From NCBI GenBank assembly GCA_041675505.1, contig JBAYTR010000009.1, positions 124,001-188,000 on the forward strand: a stretch of DNA of 64,000 bases, read 5' to 3'. The notes beneath the pieces are model-generated. The model had not been told where the DNA came from, made no database searches, and saw only the letters and a program-made list of their open reading frames with translations. The translations under genes were made by a program, and so were the position numbers. This DNA comes from JAGPCK01 sp041675505. Its GTDB lineage: Bacteria; Bacteroidota; Bacteroidia; UKL13-3. Each line of letters opens with the position of its first letter. Within the stretch, counting starts at the first letter, position 1. Positions 7,886 through 16,417 of the stretch are shown here, one piece after another.

Positions 7886-8788
7886 TTGGCTAAATTTTCA
7901 ATAAAAGACATCGAAACAGTAAGTGGCATTAAAAGCCATACCCTCAGGATTTGGGAGCAGCGGTACGGAATTATTCGTCCCAAACGCACAGATACCAATA
8001 TTCGCTATTACGATGATCAGGATTTAAAATTAATCTTGAATATCAGTGTATTGAACAACAACGGGTACAAGATATCGGAGATTGCAGCCATGTCTTCTGC
8101 ACAAATTCAACAGGCTGTTTTGGAAGTAAGTGCCACCGACAGAAAGTTCAACAGTCAGGTGAAGTCGCTGGTTGCAACTATGCTTACTTTAGACGAAAAG
8201 GGCTTCCATTACATTTTGTCTACCAACATTCTTCAGATCGGGTTGGAGCAAACTTTTATAAATATTGTTATACCTTTTCTTCAGGAAGTAGGTTTGCTGT
8301 GGCAAATAGGTTCCATACATGTGGCCCATGAACATTTTATTACCAACCTCATTAAACAAAAGTTGTACGTGGCGGTTGACGGACAAAACTTTTATGAGGG
8401 TACCACAGGCAAAAAGTTTCTACTTTTTCTGAAAGAAGGAGAGCCACATGAGATAGGTTTACTTTTTGCCAATTTTATGTTGCGGGCCAGAGGGCATCAG
8501 GTTATTTACCTGGGACAGAGTTTGCCGCACCATGAGTTGCAGGAGGTGTTTGCGGTTTATAATCCTCAGTATGTTTTAACCACGCTCACCTCATCCATTA
8601 CAGATGAAGAGCTCACTCACTTTGCCAATGAACTGGCTCAGTCGTGGCCCGAAGCTACTGTTATTCTTACCGGTAGTCAGCTCCATGGAAGAACAGTAAA
8701 TGTACAATCCAACGTAACCGTGGTAAACGATATGGCTTACTTCACCGCTCTGTTAGACGAGTTTGGCCGAAATATTATTCCCAATTAA
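7886..8788 (+). CDS. MerR-family, adenosylcobalamin-binding photoreceptor regulator (CarH/LitR-like)
   Basis: About 300 residues from TTG at 7886; the frame is open further upstream to 7793, but homologues normally begin a few residues before FSIKDIETVSG. N-terminal MerR helix-turn-helix: HTLRIWEQRYG and RYYDDQDLKLI. The middle has Trp (8300), nine residues, then Glu-His: the Wx9EH motif that in CarH packs on adenosylcobalamin. The Rossmann-type B12 domain has ExHxxG (EPHEIG), whose His (8447-8449) would be the lower cobalt ligand. In the CarH/LitR family dark AdoB12-bound protein represses carotenoid genes and light releases it. Divergent from photolyase-linked genes; carotenoid genes lie 14 kb away. 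Confidence 0.88.
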   Translation: MAKFSIKDIETVSGIKSHTLRIWEQRYGIIRPKRTDTNIRYYDDQDLKLILNISVLNNNGYKISEIAAMSSAQIQQAVLEVSATDRKFNSQVKSLVATMLTLDEKGFHYILSTNILQIGLEQTFINIVIPFLQEVGLLWQIGSIHVAHEHFITNLIKQKLYVAVDGQNFYEGTTGKKFLLFLKEGEPHEIGLLFANFMLRARGHQVIYLGQSLPHHELQEVFAVYNPQYVLTTLTSSITDEELTHFANELAQSWPEATVILTGSQLHGRTVNVQSNVTVVNDMAYFTALLDEFGRNIIPN

Positions 8789-8794
8789 TTTTAT

Positions 8795-11209
8795 ATGACC
8801 CTATCACTACGCCATTTAGTTGTTATTATTACGCTATTGCTGCAAAGTTTCGTCTATGCCCAGTCGACCGGGAAAATATCAGGTTACGTAAAAGATGCAA
8901 AAACAGATGAACCACTTGTAGGAGTTTCGGTTGCGCTGGAAGGCACGACATTAGCCACTATCACGGATATTAAAGGATACTATAAAATTGAACAGGTTCC
9001 TACCAAATCATACACGGTTTTTGCCAGTTATCTGGGGTACAAAACACTTTATAAGTATGATGTTATCATCACGTCAGGTAACACCTATTCCCTCAACTTT
9101 CAGTTGGAAGAATCTTTTAAAGAACTTTCTGAGGTAAAAATAGTGGCCAGTCCGTTTTCGAAATCGAATGAAACACCGCTATCGGTTCAAACCCTTTCGC
9201 GACAAGAAGTTATTTCCTATCCCGGAGGTAACAATGATATTGCAAAGGTGGTGCAATCACTACCCGGTGTTTCCGGTTCAGTGGGTTTCAGAAATGACAT
9301 TATCATTCGCGGTGGTGCTCCCAATGAAAACGTGTATTATCTGGATGGGATAGAAATTCCCAATATTAACCACTTTGCCACGCAAGGCAGTTCCGGTGGT
9401 CCGGTAGGTATGATAAACGTTTCCTTTATTGAAGATGTAACACTCAGCACCTCATCCTTTAATTCCAGGTACGATAATCCGCTTTCAGGTGTATTGCAGT
9501 TCAGGCAGCGCAACGGCAGTGAAGACCGTACGCAAGGTAATTTCAGGTTGGGTGCAAGTGAGGCCGCATTCACACTGGAAGGTCCGTTGTCAAAGAAAAA
9601 TAAAAACATCACTTACATCATTTCAGCCAGACGATCTTACCTGCAATTTTTGTTCAAGTTTTTAGGACTTCCATTTTTACCATCTTACTGGGATTACCAA
9701 TACAAGATGAATTGGAAAATTGACGACAAGAACGAAATCAGTTTGATTGGTTTGGGTTCCATTGATGATTTTGAACTGAATAAACCTGAACGTAAAAGTG
9801 ATGAAACAGATGAAGAATGGTTTAGTCGTGCTGCTATCTATGATCGCATTCCGGTGAATTCACAGTGGAGCAGCACCATTGGCCTGGTGTGGAAACACCG
9901 CATTAAAAACGGTTCGTTAAACATTGCCTTAAGTGGAAATTACCTCAACAACGAAGCGGTTAAATACGATAGCAATGATGCCAGCAAGGCACTTATTCTA
10001 AAATACAAATCAGTAGAAGATGAAAATAAATTGCGCGTAGAGGTGGCCAAGTACAAAGGCAAATGGAAATATGCTTATGGATTTAATGCTCAAAACTCAG
10101 AGTACAGCAATTCTACTTACAGCCGTTTGCAAGCTGTGCCCTTGATAGTGATTAATTACAATACGTCTATTCAGTTTTTACGTTACGGTCTTTTTGCTCA
10201 GGCTACACGTTCCTTTGGTCGCTTCTCTGCTTCTGCAGGTTTGCGAACTGATGGAAACACTTTTACCAATGATGGCAACGAACTTCAAAAACGACTCTCT
10301 CCAAGACTGGCTGCTACCTACGCTTTAACAACAAAGGTAAACGTGAATGCCTCTTTGGGGCGGTATTATAAAATTGCTCCTTACACGGTGTTGGGCTTTA
10401 GAGACAACACCGGTAAGTTGGTAAACAAAGATGCACCCTACATTCAATCTGACCATTTAACAGCAGGGGTGGAGTACCTTCCTTTTAAGGCCACACGCAT
10501 AACAGTAGAAGGGTTTTATAAGTGGTACGATAACTATCCGGTATCTAACCGCGACTCCATTTCACTGGCCAATCTGGGTGGAGATTTCGGAGTGTTGGGC
10601 AATGAAGACATCAGCAGCATTGGAAGGGGAAGAACATACGGTGTGGAAATTTGTCTGCAACAAAAATTTGTGAAAAATTTCTACGGTATTCTGGCCTACA
10701 CCTATTACTACAGTCAGTTTACGGGTTTTGACCGCAGCCGTTTTATCCCGTCAGGCTGGGACAATCGCCATTTAATTTCTTTTACCGGAGGATATAAATT
10801 TAAACGCAACTGGGAAATGGGATTGCGTTACCGCTACTTAGGTAAGGCTCCGTATACCCCAATTGATACGCTTCTTTCCCGCCTGAATTATGGTGTAAGA
10901 GGAGGAGGTATTCCTGATTACAGCCGTGTCAACTCTAAACGTTTGGGCACCTACAGCGTTATGGATATTCGTATTGATAAAAAATGGAACTTTAAAAAAT
11001 CAACGCTGGATATTTACCTCGATATACAAAATGTTACCGGAAGCATTCAGCCGGGAGCACCTGAATTTGTGGTGGCTCGCAATGCTGCCAATCAGATTAT
11101 CACAGTAGACGGACTGCCCTACAACGGCAGTAACGGAAAGCCTGTTATCATTAAAAATCTGAATTCAGGAACTCCTATTCCCAGCATCGGGGTCATTGTG
11201 GAATTTTAG
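8795..11209 (+). CDS. TonB-dependent outer-membrane receptor with carboxypeptidase-like N-terminal domain
   Basis: 804 residues. A signal peptide (about 1-22, ending SFVYAQ) precedes a carboxypeptidase-regulatory-like beta domain (about 28-105, GKISGYVKDAKTDEPLVGV), a plug domain (VVQSLPGVSG, IIRGGAPNENVYYLDG) and a long beta-barrel ending in a terminal Phe. The family imports siderophores, vitamins or glycans across the outer membrane with TonB energy. No SusD partner follows, so a SusC role is unlikely. It starts 6 bases after the MerR stop and so may be co-transcribed with it. The ligand cannot be read from the sequence; cobalamin is only a guess from context. Confidence 0.9.
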   Translation: MTLSLRHLVVIITLLLQSFVYAQSTGKISGYVKDAKTDEPLVGVSVALEGTTLATITDIKGYYKIEQVPTKSYTVFASYLGYKTLYKYDVIITSGNTYSLNFQLEESFKELSEVKIVASPFSKSNETPLSVQTLSRQEVISYPGGNNDIAKVVQSLPGVSGSVGFRNDIIIRGGAPNENVYYLDGIEIPNINHFATQGSSGGPVGMINVSFIEDVTLSTSSFNSRYDNPLSGVLQFRQRNGSEDRTQGNFRLGASEAAFTLEGPLSKKNKNITYIISARRSYLQFLFKFLGLPFLPSYWDYQYKMNWKIDDKNEISLIGLGSIDDFELNKPERKSDETDEEWFSRAAIYDRIPVNSQWSSTIGLVWKHRIKNGSLNIALSGNYLNNEAVKYDSNDASKALILKYKSVEDENKLRVEVAKYKGKWKYAYGFNAQNSEYSNSTYSRLQAVPLIVINYNTSIQFLRYGLFAQATRSFGRFSASAGLRTDGNTFTNDGNELQKRLSPRLAATYALTTKVNVNASLGRYYKIAPYTVLGFRDNTGKLVNKDAPYIQSDHLTAGVEYLPFKATRITVEGFYKWYDNYPVSNRDSISLANLGGDFGVLGNEDISSIGRGRTYGVEICLQQKFVKNFYGILAYTYYYSQFTGFDRSRFIPSGWDNRHLISFTGGYKFKRNWEMGLRYRYLGKAPYTPIDTLLSRLNYGVRGGGIPDYSRVNSKRLGTYSVMDIRIDKKWNFKKSTLDIYLDIQNVTGSIQPGAPEFVVARNAANQIITVDGLPYNGSNGKPVIIKNLNSGTPIPSIGVIVEF

Positions 11210-11309
11210 CTTTAGTGTTATTTCACCCGCCTATACGGTGAGTTGAACGAAAAATGTGCTGAGCAAATGGTGAGGATGAGGTACTTTTACCTCAAATAAA
11301 CTTTACGGC

Positions 11310-12341
11310 ATGAAACAATTCATACTGACCCTCACCTTACTTTTACCTCTACTCACATCGGCAAGGGTTATTACGGTAAACAACAATGCAGGTTCTCCCT
11401 CGGCTTTCAGCAGTTTGCAGGCAGCCATTGATACCGCAGCAACGGGTGATACCATCTATGTGCAAGGCTCTGCCACTGATTACGGAAACATCAGTATTAC
11501 CAAACGACTTGTACTTTTGGGTGCAGGTTACCGCCCCAATAAATCCAACCCGTTACCATCCAAGTTAAACATTGTGGCATTAGACTCCGTGGGTTCAGGA
11601 GCCAATGCAGGTGCCTCTGCCAGCGGAACGGTTATCATGGGTTTTGAGATTACCAAACTGGGCACAGTTAATAATCTTTATCTCCGCAATTTGCTCATTA
11701 AACGCAACAGGTTCATTAAAAACCCGAATTACAACTTTGCAGGGCTTTCGCTTTTAGCCGTTGATTGCACCATTGAACAAAATATCTTCGACAGTTCTTC
11801 GGCTGTTGATTTTGACTTGGGTGTGGCCACCAATTGTTTGGTGCGCAACAACATTATCGGTTGTCCGTTTCGTAATGCCAGCGGAGGAGCGGTATTGCTT
11901 AACAACCTTTTTACCGGACAGGCCAATGCTTTCATCAACGTATCGAATGCCTTAATTGCCAACAATATTTTTTATGGCATGGCTCCGCAGGGATGCAGCA
12001 ATTCCAACTTTAGCAACAACATTACGTACAACACCTCCAACAATACTTTGCCTTACGGAACCAACGGAGGAAGCGGCAACCTGAGTGCAACCAATCCGCA
12101 GTTTGTTAATGCCACACAATACGCTTTTGATTTTAATCAGGACTACCACTTGCAATCAGCTTCACCCGGCAAAGGCGCAGGTACTGATGCTACGGACATA
12201 GGATTGTACGGAGGCGGTGCACCATTGCCTGCTTACGGAGGAGAGCCTTCCATTCCGCAGATTAAAACGTTTACAGTAGCACCTGTGGTAAAAAAGAACA
12301 GCACGTTGCAAATTAACATCAAAGCTAAAAAGCAAGACTAA
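11310..12341 (+). CDS. Secreted protein with right-handed parallel beta-helix
   Basis: 343 residues with a signal peptide (KQFILTLTLLLPLLTSA). The opening segment (SLQAAIDTAATGDTIYVQGS) is the common start of parallel beta-helix proteins of the pectate-lyase-like fold, and repeats rich in Asn and aliphatic residues (LIKRNRF, IEQNIFDSS, VRNNIIG, IANNIFYG) supply the helix rungs. No catalytic residues could be assigned and no T9SS tail is visible. It lies 8 bases before the T9SS-tailed protein and is probably in the same transcript, suggesting an extracellular or surface role. Exact function unknown. Confidence 0.75.
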   Translation: MKQFILTLTLLLPLLTSARVITVNNNAGSPSAFSSLQAAIDTAATGDTIYVQGSATDYGNISITKRLVLLGAGYRPNKSNPLPSKLNIVALDSVGSGANAGASASGTVIMGFEITKLGTVNNLYLRNLLIKRNRFIKNPNYNFAGLSLLAVDCTIEQNIFDSSSAVDFDLGVATNCLVRNNIIGCPFRNASGGAVLLNNLFTGQANAFINVSNALIANNIFYGMAPQGCSNSNFSNNITYNTSNNTLPYGTNGGSGNLSATNPQFVNATQYAFDFNQDYHLQSASPGKGAGTDATDIGLYGGGAPLPAYGGEPSIPQIKTFTVAPVVKKNSTLQINIKAKKQD

Positions 12342-12349
12342 GCACACAG

Positions 12350-14614
12350 ATGAAACAACTCCAGTTGTTATTTCTTCTGCTGTTGGCGCATGTGGCTGTT
12401 TTTGCGCAACGCATTGAACGGGTAGAGTATTTTTTTGATACCGACCCCGGTTTTGGCAATGCTACGGCTTTGAGTGTAACGCCTGCGGATAGTATCAACA
12501 TCAGCACCTCACTCAGCACCACATCGCTCTCTGCCGGCTTTCACCGCCTGTGTGTGCGGGTAATGGACTCCGCAGGAGTGTGGAGTTTGTATGATGCACA
12601 ACAGTTTTATGTTTATCCCGAAGAAACATTTGCCACTGCCTTAACAGCCGGTGAAACATTTACAGGAACAGATGGCGGACAAAATACCGGCACTGCATTT
12701 TCTTTCACTCAGGCTGATTCCATTGATCACACCTTTAATCTGGCTACGTCAACTATGGCAGCAGGTAAACATCGCCTCAGTATTCGGGTAAAAGATTCCC
12801 TCAACAGGTGGAGCATGTATGAAACAGCTCAGGTGTATCTGTATGATAGTATTTCGCTCAATTCAAAAATTACCAAAGGCGAATATTTTTATGATACCGA
12901 CCCGGGTTCAGGAAACGCAATTCCAATCACATTCAGCGCTACAGATTCCATTAACTGGAACAACCTGGGTCTTTCCATTAACGGGTTAAGTACCGGCAGG
13001 CACAACGTGTTTTTGCGTTACCTTAATTCATACAACCAATGGAGCCACTATGAAGCGGGTGCTTTTTTTCTGGTAGAAGAAGAACAGCCGGCAGCCACCT
13101 TGCAAGCGGTGGAATATTTCTTTGACTACAGCGACCCGGGTTTTGGCAACGGAACTGCGCTTACCATTTCGGCATCAGATTCAGTGGATATTTCTCCGCT
13201 TATTTCTATTGCAGCTTTAGATACAGGCTGGCACTCCATTCATGTGCGTGTGAAAGGTGCTGATGGCCGATGGAGTTTGTACGAAACGCAATCGTTTTTT
13301 CTGTGCAATGATTTTCCTAAGGCTGCTTTTACATTCACCCAATTCGGGTTAACGGTTAACTTTAACAACACCTCCACCGGAGCTGCCTCTTATATCTGGA
13401 ACTACGGCAACGGACAACAGAGCACACAATTTTCTCCCAATTATACTTACGCCACTGCAGGTTCTTATCAGGTAAAACTGTATGCCTTTAACGGAGCCTG
13501 CCCCATGCGTGATTCTGCGGTAATGTTTGTAGGTATCAATCCTGCCCTTACGTTTACGGTGCAAAAAACAAAAGTGTGTACGCATGATTCGTTACAACTT
13601 TCCATTGCCACTACCGAAGCATTTGGTACCGGCAATCAGTTTTACATTTACCTCTCCGACACCGCGGGTGATTTTTCTAACTCTACCTTATTGGGTATTT
13701 TGAACTCGCGTGTAGGGCAGTTGTATTCCGTGTATGTGCCTACTTTTTTGTTGCCGGGAACACGTTACCGCATTCGCTTGGAAGCCACTGTTCCCAGTAC
13801 TCTTTCAGCAGATAACGGTGCCGATATTACCATTGCTCCGGTTACGTTTTCTTCTTTCACTTACACGGGAGACACGGTGCTGTGCTCAGGCAACAACCTG
13901 TTACTTCAGGGAGTGAACGGCACGGATATCAACTACCAATGGTTCCGCAACGGGCAATCTTTAGCAGGTGCCACCATTAAAGATTTTCCTGCTTTTCTGG
14001 ATGGCAGCTACCGTTTGCAGGTAACCAATATTTACGGATGCAGCAACCTCTCACAGCAGTATGTCAACCTTACGGTTAAACCCACACCGGTAACACCGGG
14101 CATTACGGGAGCCACGCAGGTTAGTCGCAATATGCTCACTACCTATCAAGTATTGCCGGGAACTGCAGGTTCTGTTTACACGTGGACCATAACAGGCGGT
14201 GTGCAAACAGTCGGAGGCAACAGCAACACCATCTCGGTGCAGTGGGGCAATAACCCGCAACTGGGCAAAGTAGAGGTGCAGGAAACCGCAGTTAACGGTT
14301 GTGCAGGCGAAGTAAAAACAATACAGGTATCGGTGGCACTATCGGATAACAGCCTTGCCACATTAAACGGAGTACAGGTATATCCCAATCCGGTGGACGG
14401 TTGGGCCGTGTTGGAATTGAGTGAATTGGCGGGTAAAAACATTGCTGTACACCTGTTTGACAACAAAGGTGCCTTGGTATTGGAGCAACATTTTACTCCT
14501 GAAAATAATGCCTCGCAGCAGGCACTTGATCTTACCCGTTTGCCTTCGGGCCTGTACCATTTGCAGGTGAGCGAGGGCAATAAATTGTATTCCAACCGTT
14601 TGATAAAACGCTGA
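12350..14614 (+). CDS. Large secreted repeat/PKD protein with type IX secretion C-terminal domain
   Basis: 754 residues with a signal peptide (1-19). Four related modules of about 70-75 residues follow (about 22-90, 93-165, 173-243, 249-318), each built around EYFFDTDPGFGNG-like, ADSI and W-S-YE motifs; module 2 is the most diverged. A PKD-like domain (about 320-395, NYTYATAGSYQVKLYAFNG) and beta-sandwich segments come next. The last 75 residues (VQVYPNPVDGWAVLEL to LPSGLYHLQVSEGN, ending in basic RLIKR) are a type A T9SS sorting domain, so the protein should be exported by the type IX system and anchored or released. Ligand or activity unknown. Confidence 0.85.
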   Translation: MKQLQLLFLLLLAHVAVFAQRIERVEYFFDTDPGFGNATALSVTPADSINISTSLSTTSLSAGFHRLCVRVMDSAGVWSLYDAQQFYVYPEETFATALTAGETFTGTDGGQNTGTAFSFTQADSIDHTFNLATSTMAAGKHRLSIRVKDSLNRWSMYETAQVYLYDSISLNSKITKGEYFYDTDPGSGNAIPITFSATDSINWNNLGLSINGLSTGRHNVFLRYLNSYNQWSHYEAGAFFLVEEEQPAATLQAVEYFFDYSDPGFGNGTALTISASDSVDISPLISIAALDTGWHSIHVRVKGADGRWSLYETQSFFLCNDFPKAAFTFTQFGLTVNFNNTSTGAASYIWNYGNGQQSTQFSPNYTYATAGSYQVKLYAFNGACPMRDSAVMFVGINPALTFTVQKTKVCTHDSLQLSIATTEAFGTGNQFYIYLSDTAGDFSNSTLLGILNSRVGQLYSVYVPTFLLPGTRYRIRLEATVPSTLSADNGADITIAPVTFSSFTYTGDTVLCSGNNLLLQGVNGTDINYQWFRNGQSLAGATIKDFPAFLDGSYRLQVTNIYGCSNLSQQYVNLTVKPTPVTPGITGATQVSRNMLTTYQVLPGTAGSVYTWTITGGVQTVGGNSNTISVQWGNNPQLGKVEVQETAVNGCAGEVKTIQVSVALSDNSLATLNGVQVYPNPVDGWAVLELSELAGKNIAVHLFDNKGALVLEQHFTPENNASQQALDLTRLPSGLYHLQVSEGNKLYSNRLIKR

Positions 14615-14654
14615 GGTTTATTTTTTGGCAAAATCATTGCTACAATATGTCGCG

Positions 14655-14662
14655 TAATTTTG
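14655..14662 (+). promoter_or_regulatory. Putative -7 promoter box (TAATTTTG)
   Basis: TAATTTTG matches TAnnTTTG, 24 bases before the ATG at 14687. It is enclosed by a short inverted repeat, TCGCG and CGCGA, which could be a protein-binding site. Confidence 0.45.
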
Positions 14663-14686
14663 CGCGATAAACCTTAAAATTGCACC

Positions 14687-16168
14687 ATGCATATGATAAA
14701 ATTTACTCGTTTTTACGCATTAGCTCTTTTTGTTTTAGGTATTGCCGGGGCCGCTTTGGCCAAAGAACCCCAAGGCAAAGACAACGGTTACCTCATTAAA
14801 GTAAAAATTACTGGGGTGAAAGACTCCATGATTTTGCTGGCTAATTATTATGCCGATAAACAGTACCTACGCGACAGTGCCTTTTTAGATAAGCAGGGAT
14901 ATTACGTGTTTAAGGGTACTAAAAAATTAGATCAGGGTATGTACACCGTAGCCGGACAGGCACGCATCAAGTACTTTGATTTTATCGTGGACGAAACCCA
15001 GCAGATAAACATTGTTACCGATACAGCCGACTTTAACATGCACATGAAAATTACCGGCTCAGTAGAGAACGATATTTTTTATGAATACCTCAAACACATG
15101 CAGGCGCAGTACGAAAAAATGATGCCCCTGCAAGAGGCCTACAACCGCAACAAAGCCACCAACAAAGATTCTGCTGCTATTTACAAAACGCAAATGAGTG
15201 TTATGGACAGCACGGTGCAGGATTATAAAAAGAATTTTATTGCCCGCTACCCCAAAGCGCTTTTCCCCAAAGTGTTGCTGATGATGCAGGAGGTAGATGT
15301 TCCCGAGGCGCCTAAATTACCCAACGGACAAATTGATTCTACCTTTGGCTACCGCTATTACAAAGCACACTACTGGGATAAGGTGGATTTAGCAGACGAC
15401 CGCTTACTGCGCACACCTTTGTTCAATGATAAGTTCAAACGTTTTTTTGATAACGTGGTGATACAACAACCCGATACTGTTTTTAAAGAAGCCGTAAAAA
15501 TGATTGACCGTACCAACGGCAACAAAGAAATGTTCAAGTACCTGGTGGTAACCATTACCAACCGTTGTGAAACCTCTGATATTATGGGCATGGATGCCGG
15601 CTTTGTACACATGGTAAACAAATACTACCGCACCAACCAGGCCTATTGGGTTGATACCGCCTCATTGGTACGTATTATTAAACGTGCCGATGATTTAACC
15701 CCCATTATGCTGGGCAAAATTGCACCACCGCTCAACAGCTATGACTCTACCTTAACCCGCCCCATACCCTTGTATGGAGTAAAAGCCAAGTACACCGTAG
15801 TGGTGTTCTGGGACCCGGGTTGCGGACATTGCCAAAAAGAAATGCCTAAGCTGGTAACTGCTCACAAAAAAATGCTGGCCGATAAAATGGATGTGCAGGT
15901 GTACTCCGTTTGTGCTACCTCGCAGGTAGAAGAGTGGAAAAAATATATACGTGATAACAAACACACCTCATTTATTAACGTGGTGGACCACGACCTCTCG
16001 CGCAGACAATACGATGTAACCAGCACCCCCGTATTTTTTATACTGGACGAGAACAAAAAGATAATTGCCAAACGTTTGGTAAGCGAACAGATTGAAGACT
16101 TTTTAATACGCCACAGCACCCTCAACGGCAAGCAACAGATTGTACAGTTGCAGCAAATGGAGGAGTAA
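14687..16168 (+). CDS. TlpA/AhpC-type thioredoxin-fold protein with DUF4369/DUF5106-like N-terminal region
   Basis: 493 residues with a signal peptide (FYALALFVLGIAGAALA). The N-terminal part (about 30-140) resembles the DUF4369 domain found before thioredoxin domains in Bacteroidota, a helical middle (about 140-340) resembles DUF5106, and the C-terminal thioredoxin fold has the redox pair in FWDPGCGHCQKEMPKL and a cis-Pro (STPVFFILDE). Such proteins act in periplasmic thiol-disulfide exchange. A second in-frame ATG at 14693 is equally possible as start. A terminator follows, so it ends its transcript. The partner or substrate is unknown. Confidence 0.85.
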   Translation: MHMIKFTRFYALALFVLGIAGAALAKEPQGKDNGYLIKVKITGVKDSMILLANYYADKQYLRDSAFLDKQGYYVFKGTKKLDQGMYTVAGQARIKYFDFIVDETQQINIVTDTADFNMHMKITGSVENDIFYEYLKHMQAQYEKMMPLQEAYNRNKATNKDSAAIYKTQMSVMDSTVQDYKKNFIARYPKALFPKVLLMMQEVDVPEAPKLPNGQIDSTFGYRYYKAHYWDKVDLADDRLLRTPLFNDKFKRFFDNVVIQQPDTVFKEAVKMIDRTNGNKEMFKYLVVTITNRCETSDIMGMDAGFVHMVNKYYRTNQAYWVDTASLVRIIKRADDLTPIMLGKIAPPLNSYDSTLTRPIPLYGVKAKYTVVVFWDPGCGHCQKEMPKLVTAHKKMLADKMDVQVYSVCATSQVEEWKKYIRDNKHTSFINVVDHDLSRRQYDVTSTPVFFILDENKKIIAKRLVSEQIEDFLIRHSTLNGKQQIVQLQQMEE

Positions 16169-16191
16169 GGTTTAACAACATACTCGATTTT

Positions 16192-16225
16192 AAAAGCCCC
16201 GCAGTTATGCAGGGCTTTTGTTTTT
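16192..16225 (+). terminator. Rho-independent terminator
   Basis: Arms AAAAGCCCCGCA and TGCAGGGCTTTT with one mismatch and a four-base loop, followed by GTTTTT. It closes the thioredoxin-fold gene just before the A/T-rich accessory segment. Confidence 0.85.
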
Positions 16226-16321
16226 AATGGGGTTGTTGGTATATTTACCAAAAGGGAACCTAAGGATTGCATGTATGCCAAAATGGTGAGATATACGAAC
16301 CAAATGTTCATATATCAACGA

Positions 16322-16330
16322 GTTAGGCGT
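16322..16330 (+). other. Cassette-edge-like site GTTAGGCGT
   Basis: GTTAGGC fits the integron core GTTRRRY. It is the exact reverse complement of ACGCCTAAC at 18323-18331, and the two enclose the ATPase/nuclease pair. No integrase is visible, so the integron reading is tentative. Confidence 0.35.
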
Positions 16331-16384
16331 CATATTGAAGAAGCAATCGAACAGCATTTAGACTCAAATAGACAAGATATTTTG

Positions 16385-16392
16385 TACCTTTG
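16385..16392 (+). promoter_or_regulatory. Putative -7 promoter box for ATPase/nuclease pair (TACCTTTG)
   Basis: TACCTTTG matches TAnnTTTG 25 bases before the ATG at 16418. Transcription would begin near 16399, which rules out the in-frame TTG at 16397 as the start codon. Confidence 0.5.
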
Positions 16393-16417
16393 AAAATTGA
16401 ATTTTATAAAAAGAGAA

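Noticed and set aside
8795..11209. Assigning the TonB receptor as BtuB or SusC
   Set aside because: No cobalamin-specific signature and no SusD partner are visible; neighbourhood alone is insufficient.
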